Origin: Acidobacteriota bacterium
GTDB taxonomy: Bacteria > Acidobacteriota > Blastocatellia > Pyrinomonadales > Pyrinomonadaceae
Assembly: GCA_003222835.1 (NCBI GenBank)
Contig: QHXE01000309.1
Coordinates: forward strand, 1-8,848
Direction: 5' to 3'
DNA: 8,848 nt
Part shown: positions 1 through 5,318 of the stretch, piece by piece
Layout of the letters: each line of letters starts with the position of its first letter
Position numbering within the stretch: the first letter of the stretch is position 1
Made by a program: the position numbers and the translations under genes
Notes under the pieces: generated by a model
What the model saw: only the letters and a program-made list of their open reading frames with translations
What the model was told of the DNA's origin: nothing
The model's database searches: none

Positions 1-101
1 AATCGAGCTTCAATCACGCGCTGGGCTCTGATTGTGGGCGTCTGGAACATGACGCCGTTGTGCACGATGCTGACACGAATCTTTACTGAAGCGACATGCA
101 T
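1..101 (-). CDS. Possible 5' end of an unrecognised gene running off the left edge
   Basis: An open frame begins at an ATG at 101-99 and runs leftward for 33 codons without a stop to the window edge. It reads MHVASVKIRVSIVHN, followed by GVMFQTPTIRAQRVIEAR. The codons look like ordinary coding sequence and a stop lies in frame about eight codons upstream, so this ATG is the first available start. No Shine-Dalgarno sequence is obvious before it. I do not recognise the product and assign no function. If real, it is divergent from the VOC gene, with about 180 bp of shared upstream DNA. The frame is too short to exclude chance. Confidence 0.3.
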   Translation of the reverse strand, partial: MHVASVKIRVSIVHNGVMFQTPTIRAQRVIEAR

Positions 102-112
102 AGGATTGAGGC

Positions 113-244
113 CGCGTCACGGTCGTGGCGATCATTGCGCTCGACGTGGTCAATCGCCTGCGGCTAAATCTGGGCGATCGAGCATGTGTTGTAGTCAACC
201 CGTCCAGTGCGGCGATCGGGGTCGGGTTACGCGACCGTGACGCG
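113..244. repeat. 13-bp perfect inverted repeat pair in a possible divergent promoter region
   Basis: CGCGTCACGGTCG at 113-125 and its exact reverse complement CGACCGTGACGCG at 232-244 are separated by 106 bp. Both lie between the possible leftward gene at 1-101 and the VOC gene. The spacing would suit two operator half-regions or remnants of small-element ends. In GC-rich DNA a 13-bp match can also arise by chance. No function can be assigned from the sequence. Confidence 0.4.
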
Positions 245-255
245 ATTCTTCAATT

Positions 256-265
256 CGGGATCCCG
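256..265. promoter_or_regulatory. Palindrome upstream of the VOC gene (possible operator)
   Basis: CGGGATCCCG is a perfect 10-bp palindrome ending 16 bp before the VOC start codon. That position could suit a repressor site or could be fortuitous. A modest AGG at 271-273, eight bases before the ATG, is the likely ribosome binding site. No convincing -35/-10 pair was identified. Confidence 0.2.
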
Positions 266-281
266 TACATAGGTTATCAGT

Positions 282-677
282 ATGTTTGTTACGACTAAGA
301 TGCGGGTCGCGCGTCCAACAGATAATCTGGATGAGGTCACGAAGTTCTACCGGGATGGCCTCGGCTTTGCAGAGCTATCCCGTTTCGAGGATCACGACGG
401 TTTCGACGGCGTGATGCTCGGTCTGCCAGGTGCGCCGTATCATCTCGAATTTACTAAAGCACGTGGACATCGCGCGGGCAGAGCGCCGACGGCCGATAAT
501 CTGCTGGTGTTCTACCTTCCCGATGAAGGGCAGTGGAATGATGCAGTGTCTCGGTTCAAGCAGTCAGGATACGAACCGATCTCGTCTTTCAACCCGTACT
601 GGGATCGATACGGGCTGACGTTCGAAGACCCGGACGGGTATCACGTGGTACTTCAGCACGCAGCCTGGGACCGTTGA
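282..677 (+). CDS. VOC-family (glyoxalase / bleomycin-resistance-fold) protein
   Basis: This 131-residue protein has the length and motif order of a single-chain vicinal-oxygen-chelate (VOC) protein. An N-terminal segment ends in FYRDGLGF (about residues 22-29), typical of the first beta-alpha-beta module. The strand YHLEFT (53-58) carries His54 and Glu56, placed like VOC metal ligands. The hallmark C-terminal block is FEDPDGYHVVLQ (114-125). The usual first metal-ligand His near residue 9 is Arg here, so the metal site and the substrate are uncertain. VOC proteins include glyoxalases, dioxygenases and drug-binding proteins, and nothing here picks one. It is most likely cytosolic, since no signal peptide is seen. 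The ATG at 282 has an AGG eight bases upstream. The gene is intact and appears monocistronic, followed by a truncated gene on the other strand. Confidence 0.9.
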   Translation: MFVTTKMRVARPTDNLDEVTKFYRDGLGFAELSRFEDHDGFDGVMLGLPGAPYHLEFTKARGHRAGRAPTADNLLVFYLPDEGQWNDAVSRFKQSGYEPISSFNPYWDRYGLTFEDPDGYHVVLQHAAWDR

Positions 678-755
678 GGCTTGATAGCAATGTCGGAGAA
701 CCAGCCCATTTTTCCGATGAAGTCGCTCTCGTTTGGCCCAATCGCCAGACCGGAC

Positions 756-1136
756 TCACGTCCTCCCAGCGTTTTCACACAACTCGGCCAGAGGCGGCAG
801 CCAAAACACCTCTTTCTGGTCCTTGCTGGTCTCAACCGAATAGCCCGCCTCCGCATGCCCCGAGCCTGCGACATAGTCGTGAAACCGGTTCGCAGGAAAT
901 GGATCTCCACGCGTAAAGCGCATTTTCCACGCTAGAAAAGTCGACTTGGCAATGGCCTTGTCAGTAACCGAGCGGATCTTTGCAACGACGGATTCACCCA
1001 TCACCGGTGATCCGCCAGCATCGAAGACAACGACGCCCTGGCCAGTCACGACGAGCACCGAATTCCCTTCCTGCGGAAGTTCAAACGGGTCCTGCCGAAT
1101 AACACTCGGCGCCAATTTGCTGCTAAGTGTATTCAA
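756..1136 (-). pseudogene. Fragment of a metallo-beta-lactamase-fold hydrolase
   Basis: Reading leftward from about 1136, the first 62 codons (to about 951) resemble the N-terminal part of an MBL-fold hydrolase: KLAPSVIRQDPFELPQEGN, then VLVVTGQGVVVFDAGGSP and VVAKIRSVTDKAI. This is the usual strand-turn-strand followed by the helix before the zinc-binding HxHxDH motif. That motif, expected next, is absent. The frame instead continues into about 64 unrelated residues before a TGA at 758-756. The only start is a TTG, and the signal peptide and first residues common in relatives are missing, with a stop just upstream. The gene is thus truncated at both ends and cannot be catalytic. Family assignment rests on motif recognition over about 60 residues. 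Confidence 0.5.
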
Positions 1137-1227
1137 AGGGATGGCGACGCAGCGGCATCAAAGTGAACTGTGGCGCCACCTACCTCAGGGGTGCACCGGA
1201 CAGCAAGATCGTGTAGAGAGCGACGCG

Positions 1228-1827
1228 GTGACCATCGCCATGGACCAGCAGCCAGATTCCTACCGGATTCGCCTCGCCCTCCCGGACGAGATCCCGCGCC
1301 TGCGGGAGATCGAGGATGAGGCGGGCACGATCTTCTCGGGCCTCGGGCTCATCGATGAGGCGCTCGACGTGTCGTTGTCCCAGGACGACTTGGCCCGCCT
1401 CGTCGGTATGGGGCAGGTCTGGGTGGGCTGCTTGGAGCACGGCCTCCCCGTGGGCATGGTGATCGCTTCGGTGCGGGAGGGGGCCGTGTACGTCGAGGAG
1501 ATGGACGTCCTGCCAGGGCATGGCAGGCGCGGGCTCGGGGCCCGCTTGCTCGCCTCTGTCTGCGCGTGGGCGCACGCGCAGGGCCACGCGGCGGTCACCC
1601 TCTCGACCTTCCGCGACGTGCCGTGGAACGGGCCGTTCTACAGAAAGCACGGGTTCAGGGACCTGCAGCTCGCGGAGTGGACGCCGGGCATGCGGGCGAT
1701 TCGCGAGAAGGAGGCGCGGCACGGCCTGTGTGTCGAGGCTCGGGTGTTCATGCGCCGCGAGCTGGGTTGGGTGGGCCTGCCAGGTAGCCCCGGCGCGGGC
1801 GGTGTTGGGCCAGATAGGCGCCGTTGA
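1228..1827 (+). CDS. GNAT-family N-acetyltransferase, very GC-rich
   Basis: This is a GCN5-related acetyltransferase predicted to move an acetyl group from acetyl-CoA to an unknown amine. The core begins at RIRLALPDEIPRLREIEDE. The CoA-binding motif A is VLPGHGRRGLGARLL (about residues 94-108), preceded by the strand AVYVEEMDV. Motif B is GPFYRKHGF (about 135-143). The frame is open far upstream, but that part is low-complexity and antisense to the MBL scrap. GTG 1228 is chosen because AGAGAG lies seven bases before it; ATG 1240 is the alternative. The last ~20 residues, rich in Gly and Pro, look like run-on past a lost stop. Base composition is distinctive: 44 of 60 bases at 1501-1560 are G or C, against 32 of 60 at 1861-1920. 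That suggests a separate origin. Confidence 0.82.
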   Translation: MTIAMDQQPDSYRIRLALPDEIPRLREIEDEAGTIFSGLGLIDEALDVSLSQDDLARLVGMGQVWVGCLEHGLPVGMVIASVREGAVYVEEMDVLPGHGRRGLGARLLASVCAWAHAQGHAAVTLSTFRDVPWNGPFYRKHGFRDLQLAEWTPGMRAIREKEARHGLCVEARVFMRRELGWVGLPGSPGAGGVGPDRRR

Positions 1828-1893
1828 ACCCCACCGCTGCCGGCCGATCCCGGTGAAGCTCGGGTTCCAGCCGAATTCGCAGCACAAAATGCC

Positions 1894-2709
1894 ATGACAC
1901 GAATCATCTACCGCCATACCGTTGCAACCCGAATACTGCACTGGGTGAACGCGTTGTGCGTGTTCATTCTCCTGATGAGTGGTTTGCAGATTTTCAATGC
2001 GCATCCGCGACTCTACTGGGGGCAGTACGGCGCAAATTCGGATCACGCCGTACTTCAGATTTACGCTCAGAACTCGCAAGACGGAGCTGTCGGTACATTG
2101 GCAGTGGGGAGCGCCGAGTTGCGTACGACGGGTGTTCTAGGCGTGTCCGCCGGCGAGGACGGGCAGCCGATGGCACGTGCCTTTCCCTCGTGGGCGACAA
2201 TCCCCGGTTGGCAGGACTTGGCAGCCGGCCGGCGGTGGCATTTCTTTTTCGCGTGGCTGCTGGTGATCAACAGCCTCACGTATCTCATCGTGAGCTTGAC
2301 AAGCGCCCATGTGCAGCGCGATCTGCTGCCGACCCGAGCGGAACTCTCGCCATCCCATCTAGTGCGTGAAGTCTGGGATCACTTGAGGCTGAAATTCCCA
2401 AAAGGAGACGCGGCGACGCACTACAACGTTCTGCAGAAGCTCGTCTACCTCGCGGTCATCTTCGTGCTCGCGCCACTCATGCTCGGGACTGGGTTGACCC
2501 TGTCTCCGGGAGCTGACGCGGCGTTGCCTTGGCTTGTCGATCTGTTCGGAGGCCGCCAAAGCGCCCGAACGCTGCACTTTGCTTCTGCCATGCTGATTGC
2601 TCTGTTTATCCTGGTGCATCTGGTCATGGTGGTGCTTGCGGGACCCCTGAATGAGCTCCGCTCCATGATCACTGGCCGTTATTCGATACCCCCGAGCCGA
2701 GCGAAATGA
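1894..2709 (+). CDS. Cytochrome b561-type membrane subunit (cytochrome b/b6 domain protein)
   Basis: A 271-residue integral membrane di-heme cytochrome b of the Ni/Fe-hydrogenase b-type-cytochrome/b561 superfamily. The opening YRHTVATRILHWVNALCVFI holds His8 and His16 before the first membrane segment (about 17-34). Other segments lie near 115-135, 181-201 and 228-250. Further candidate heme ligands are His116 (RRWHFFFAW), His228 (LHFASA) and His242 (LVHLVM). A polar loop of about 75 residues between the first two membrane segments is longer than in the simplest b561 proteins. Its stop overlaps the start of the next gene (ATGA at 2706-2709), so the two are translationally coupled. By context it is the quinone-linked membrane partner of the exported molybdopterin protein. 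No clear Shine-Dalgarno sequence precedes the ATG. Confidence 0.87.
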   Translation: MTRIIYRHTVATRILHWVNALCVFILLMSGLQIFNAHPRLYWGQYGANSDHAVLQIYAQNSQDGAVGTLAVGSAELRTTGVLGVSAGEDGQPMARAFPSWATIPGWQDLAAGRRWHFFFAWLLVINSLTYLIVSLTSAHVQRDLLPTRAELSPSHLVREVWDHLRLKFPKGDAATHYNVLQKLVYLAVIFVLAPLMLGTGLTLSPGADAALPWLVDLFGGRQSARTLHFASAMLIALFILVHLVMVVLAGPLNELRSMITGRYSIPPSRAK

Positions 2710-3476
2710 CTTCCCGCATTCTCACGCGACGCCAAATGCTGCTGCACGGGTCATCAGCATTCGGCGGATTGCTCCTGGCAGGCTGTGATCGACTGTCCAA
2801 TGCGCCATCATTCGGACGGGTACTGGACAGCGCCGAGGGACTGACGTATCGCACTCAACGACTGGTGCTTGGCCATCGAGCATTGGCGCGCGAATTCTCT
2901 GAGTCCGATCTTTCGCCGGTGTTTAGATCAAATGGGACGAGCGACCCTGATACTGCCGCTTATCGCAAGCTGCGCGAGAACCAATTCGCTGACTGGCGGC
3001 TGGCGGTCGGGGGATTGGTTGCTAGGCCTCTTCAGCTGTCTCTCGTCAATCTGCGCGCAATGCGTTCCCGCACTCAAATCACTCGACACGACTGCGTGGA
3101 GGGCTGGAGCGCCATTGGCCAGTGGACAGGCGTGCCGCTCGGATCAGTGCTCAACATGGCCCAGGTCCTATCTCATGCCCGCTACGTGGTGTTTTATTGC
3201 GCAGACAGTCTCGACTCTGACTCAGATCCCTACTACGAGAGTGTCGATCTCATCGATGCGCTCCATCCACAGACGATTCTCGCCTACGACCTAAACGGCA
3301 AGCCGCTACCCGTTCCGAACGGTGCGCCTCTCCGCCTTCGTGTCGAGCGCCAGCTCGGCTATAAGCACGCGAAATACCTAATGCGTATCGACGCAGTGCA
3401 ACGGCTTGAGCACATCCGTGGCGGCAAAGGGGGCTATTGGGAAGACCGTGGGTATGAGTGGTATGCCGGCATTTGA
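2706..3476 (+). CDS. Tat-exported molybdopterin-dependent oxidoreductase (YedY/sulfite-oxidase fold)
   Basis: A 256-residue periplasmic molybdoenzyme. The N-terminus has a twin-arginine signal (TRRQMLLHG, Arg8-Arg9), a hydrophobic stretch, and LLLAGC ending at Cys27, a lipobox that suggests a lipid-anchored form. The mature part has the oxidoreductase molybdopterin-binding fold: WRLAVGGLVARPLQLSL (about 97-113), RHDCVEGWSAIGQWTGVPL (127-145) and the C-terminal LRLRVERQLGYKHAKYLMRI (209-228). Cys130 in the RHDC..GW motif is the expected molybdenum ligand. No C-terminal dimerisation domain is present, so it resembles MsrP/YedY rather than full sulfite oxidase. The start overlaps the cytochrome b stop by four bases, so the pair should act together: substrate chemistry here, electron exchange through the cytochrome. 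The substrate is not evident. The gene appears intact. Confidence 0.9.
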   Translation: MTSRILTRRQMLLHGSSAFGGLLLAGCDRLSNAPSFGRVLDSAEGLTYRTQRLVLGHRALAREFSESDLSPVFRSNGTSDPDTAAYRKLRENQFADWRLAVGGLVARPLQLSLVNLRAMRSRTQITRHDCVEGWSAIGQWTGVPLGSVLNMAQVLSHARYVVFYCADSLDSDSDPYYESVDLIDALHPQTILAYDLNGKPLPVPNGAPLRLRVERQLGYKHAKYLMRIDAVQRLEHIRGGKGGYWEDRGYEWYAGI

Positions 3477-3609
3477 TCGACTGCTCATGCATCGGCTGGG
3501 CGCCCTCCGTGGCGGCGCGGAGTACGTGCCGCAGCGCATACAGGACTTGTTCCTATTTTCCTATATGGACGCCTCCCGCTTTGTAAGATGGCATATCGAC
3601 TTCGACGAG

Positions 3610-3812
3610 TAGTAGGGCTGCAGTCTTATATCCGCCTGTTTGTGCAGGATTCTAAAGCCTGCTTGCCATGATGGAATCCGCTGGGGAGGTCCTGCTCTTC
3701 GCTACGAGCTCGAGGCTCCTGAACAGATTCAGGTTTCGCTCTCCCCGGTCTGACCTATCTCGCCATCATCTCAATGTCACCCACGTAACCGCTCAACGCT
3801 TTCTGACGTCGA
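3610..3812 (-). ncRNA. Noncoding tail of an IS110/IS1111-type element, candidate guide (seek/bridge) RNA region
   Basis: This is the roughly 200 bp immediately downstream of the truncated IS110-family transposase, read on the same strand. It has no plausible gene but holds three nested complementary pairs. The outer stem is ATGATGG 3668-3674 with CCATCAT 3763-3769. The middle stem is GGGGAG 3683-3688 with CTCCCC 3741-3746. The inner hairpin is CCTGAA 3718-3723 with TTCAGG 3728-3733, with a 4-base loop. The unpaired stretches between stems form large internal loops. IS1111-group elements are known to encode a structured guide RNA downstream of the recombinase gene, so position and shape fit. 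Assigning a guide-RNA role is inference. The element is truncated, so this is likely a relic. The element's outer end was not found. Confidence 0.42.
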
Positions 3813-4142
3813 CTATTGCGCCGCCGCCCAATCCGCTTGGTATTTACGGCCATGGGCCAGAAGCGCCCAAATGACTCTAGCGATTTTGTTCGCCTGGGCA
3901 ACTACGGCCACGTTCCAATGCTTGGTCTGCAGCAACTTCACAAGCCAGGGCGGTTGCACCCGCTGTCGAGCCGCCACGGCACGAGCGCAATGGATGATCA
4001 AAGCGCGCAGGTACGGATTACCTGGCTCGCTAATGCTCAGCAGGCGAACCCGCCCACCGGTGCCGCTTTGCCTCGGCACGACTCCAAGCCACGCTGCTGG
4101 ACGCCAAACTCGATGTCCTAAGCCAAGTAGCACGTCGCCAAT
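3813..4142 (-). pseudogene. IS110-family transposase, C-terminal fragment
   Basis: About 110 codons reading leftward match the C-terminal (Transposase_20) end of IS110-family DEDD recombinases: IGD at 4142-4134, then RPAAWLGVVPRQSGTGGRVR, LLSISEPGNPYLRALIIHCARAV and NVAVVAQANKIARVIWALLAHGRKY, ending with TAG at 3815-3813. This block is the conserved AWLGLVPRQ...GG...GN.YLR...IHGARAV pattern. Intact enzymes are about 330-400 residues, so the N-terminal RuvC-like DEDD domain and the coiled coil are lost. A TAA at 4146-4144 interrupts the frame just upstream. The break coincides with the start of an attC-like half-site, so the loss of the 5' part probably accompanied the event that put the cassette here. 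It cannot encode an active recombinase. Confidence 0.82.
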
Positions 4143-4162
4143 TTAACCGCAAGTTAGGTGCC
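4143..4162 (+). other. attC-like 3' half-site (integron recombination core)
   Basis: The segment TTAACCGCAAGTTAGGTGCC resembles the 3' half of integron attC sites, in which a TTAAC-type L' box is followed by an R' core GTTRRRY. The core here is GTTAGGT at 4153-4159, with the cassette boundary expected between G4153 and T4154. The start codon of the following GNAT gene lies 11 bases past that boundary, a typical 5' spacing for cassette genes. The matching 5' half of this site (R'' and L'') is not found upstream, where an IS110 remnant begins. It is therefore an incomplete site, identified by pattern only. Confidence 0.5.
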
Positions 4163-4164
4163 CC

Positions 4165-4608
4165 ATGCCGATCAACGCCGTCGCGCTGCTCGACGAAGCT
4201 CAATGCCAAGAGCTAGAGTCGTTCCTAGCGGATCGCATCTACGAGTTCAACGCGGAGGTGACAGGGTATTCTGACGGAAAGCTCCTGGCAGGCAGTATTC
4301 GGAGCGACGCAGGTGAAGTCATTGCGGGCTTCAGTGGCCACACTTGGGGAGGCTGCTGCGAGATCTCACACCTCTGGGTCCACGAGCGGCACCGCGGCCA
4401 AGGTCTGGGAAGAACGCTCCTGCAAGTCGCTGAAGCAGAGGCCCGGCGTCGCAGTTGCGCACAAGTAGTCCTCATGACGCACAGCTTCCAAGCCCCTGAG
4501 TTCTACGAGCGTCTTGGCTACGAGCGAAGGTACGCGATCGAAGGTCGGCCCAAGGGCCACTCGAACATCGTCTACATCAAGTTGCTTCAAGGCGAAAATG
4601 GCACCTAA
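4165..4608 (+). CDS. GNAT-family N-acetyltransferase in a cassette-like unit
   Basis: A 147-residue acetyltransferase of compact, single-domain GNAT type, predicted to use acetyl-CoA; the acceptor is unknown. Strand beta4 is CCEISHLWVHE (about 64-74). Motif A is the acetyl-CoA-binding loop RHRGQGLGRTLL (75-86), and motif B is APEFYERLGY (110-119). The length is normal and no residue of the CoA loop is missing. Flanking DNA is telling: GTTAGGTGCC ends two bases before the ATG, and its exact reverse complement GGCACCTAAC overlaps the TAA stop. This is the arrangement of integron gene cassettes, which commonly carry small GNAT genes. A ribosome binding site is poor, also common for cassette genes that rely on an upstream promoter. 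No integrase gene or Pc promoter is present in the window. Confidence 0.9.
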   Translation: MPINAVALLDEAQCQELESFLADRIYEFNAEVTGYSDGKLLAGSIRSDAGEVIAGFSGHTWGGCCEISHLWVHERHRGQGLGRTLLQVAEAEARRRSCAQVVLMTHSFQAPEFYERLGYERRYAIEGRPKGHSNIVYIKLLQGENGT

Positions 4609-4609
4609 C
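4600..4609 (+). repeat. R''-type attC arm overlapping the GNAT stop codon
   Basis: GGCACCTAAC contains ACCTAAC, a match to the RYYYAAC consensus of the attC R'' box. It is the perfect reverse complement of GTTAGGTGCC at 4153-4162, as expected when a cassette's first bases pair with its own R'' arm in the excised circle. The stop codon TAA (4606-4608) lies inside it. The remainder of the attC (L'', loop, L', R') is not clearly recognisable downstream. A separate 154-bp element begins 45 bases later and may have disrupted it. Confidence 0.5.
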
Positions 4610-4654
4610 AGGATGACGTAAAACGCTGCTCGCAGTGGTGTTTGAGTCGAGAGA

Positions 4655-4808
4655 TGTCAACCGGCGTCGAGGGTTGACCAGTGTCCGGCGTCCAATGTTG
4701 AGGATGCAGCAACCTCCAGACCCTCATCGAGAAATGCCGGTGAAGCCCTGGTCAGCCTTCGGCGCGGGTTAGGGCAAAATCCTGGTCAAACCTCGACGCC
4801 TGTTTACA
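4655..4808. mobile_element. 154-bp IS21-like miniature element (both termini, no transposase)
   Basis: The ends are imperfect inverted repeats of 27 bp (4655-4681 and 4782-4808) that match at 24 positions by hand alignment, with outer ends TGT and ACA. The inner 19 bp are GGCGTCGAGGGTTGACCAG on the left and CTGGTCAAACCTCGACGCC on the right. Each end has a second, weaker copy of this motif: 4687-4705 on the left and 4748-4765 on the right (about 14 of 18 positions alike for the right pair). Multiple repeated copies inside TG...CA termini are characteristic of IS21-family ends, where they bind the IstA transposase. No istA or istB sequence is present, so this is a nonautonomous MITE or an internal-deletion relic. 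No target-site duplication was seen in the flanks. Family attribution is inference. Confidence 0.6.
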
Positions 4809-5222
4809 GGTTGTGGCAAAGCGTTGCATCTTCGGACAGCCCAAGCGTCAGGACCACGATGACACCGCAGTCGATCCGGGAGTCGCACGACAGCCGGATA
4901 CGGCAGTGACGCGTCGGATTTATTTCAAAGACTTCTTGGTCCCGGGGTGCCGGGAGCCGTTCTCCCTACGGCAGGGACGCCTCGACGATTTAACGACTAG
5001 CCGGCTTGGCGATGGCGCGCATCCCAATCCCAAGAGTCTCGCAAAGGGGAGTGCCAAACATCCGCGGGATTTCTGCGGGACTCTCTTGTACCCAACCGTG
5101 CTCTCCCGTGCTCGACGATTGCAACGGCCGTCCAGCCATACGGGTTTCGGTCAATCTCTCGCTAACGGAAACAGGTAGTTACAGATTCGGTACTTTACCG
5201 AGACTCGCGACTGTCCCGCCGG
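4809..5222. other. Gene-poor stretch between the miniature element and the tRNA remnant
   Basis: No recognisable gene is seen. A frame from GTG 4813 to 5178 (121 codons) has no familiar motif and an amino-acid make-up rich in Arg, Gly and Pro, and I do not call it. CGGTA-CTT-TACCG at 5188-5200 is a perfect 5-bp-stem palindrome ending 23 bp before the tRNA-like segment. It could be a recombinase-binding feature near an attachment site, but this is unproven. The stretch is best read as the outer end of an integrated island. Confidence 0.55.
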
Positions 5223-5273
5223 GTCGCCCTTACAAGGCGAATGTCGGCGGTTCGAGTCCGTCAGCACCCACCA
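5223..5273 (+). tRNA. 3' half of a tRNA-Val(UAC): attachment-site remnant, not a functional tRNA
   Basis: The segment folds as a tRNA from the anticodon arm onward. The anticodon stem is TCGCC (5224-5228) with GGCGA (5236-5240), around the loop CTTACAA, whose anticodon TAC reads valine codons. The variable bases are ATGTC. The T-arm is GGCGG / CCGTC (5246-5250, 5258-5262), with one G-U pair, around TTCGAGT, a canonical T-loop. Then come the acceptor strand AGCACCC (5263-5269), discriminator A and CCA. The D-arm and the 5' acceptor strand (expected GGGTGCT) are absent upstream. A tRNA 3' end without its 5' half is the usual product of tyrosine-recombinase integration, which duplicates the tRNA from the anticodon or T-arm to the 3' end. 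In this orientation the integrated DNA lies to the left. Confidence 0.8.
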
Positions 5274-5318
5274 AACCCTTCCACCACCTTCCTCGAACGC
5301 ACCTGAGCGACGACGATC

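Noticed and set aside
1812..1830. GTTGAAC at the end of the first GNAT gene, matching the attC core GTTRRRY
   Set aside because: A 7-base degenerate match is expected by chance about once per kilobase, and no partner RYYYAAC arm or L boxes accompany it, unlike the second GNAT.
1180..2079. A 299-codon minus-strand frame antisense to the GNAT and cytochrome b genes
   Set aside because: It is a shadow frame in high-GC DNA: its protein is His/Arg/Pro-rich without motifs, while the plus strand has clear GNAT and cytochrome families.
3406..3612. A 68-codon plus-strand frame overlapping the end of the molybdopterin gene and ending in WHIDFDE
   Set aside because: It overlaps the well-supported upstream gene in another frame, has no recognisable motif and has no ribosome binding site. 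It could be the tail of a lost gene, but this cannot be supported.
4813..5178. A 121-codon plus-strand frame starting with GTG
   Set aside because: No known motif, Arg/Gly/Pro-rich composition typical of chance frames, and it lies in a mobile-element boundary region.
5198..5273. A complete tRNA-Val gene
   Set aside because: The expected 5' acceptor strand GGGTGCT and a D-arm are absent in the bases before 5223; only the anticodon arm onward is tRNA-like.
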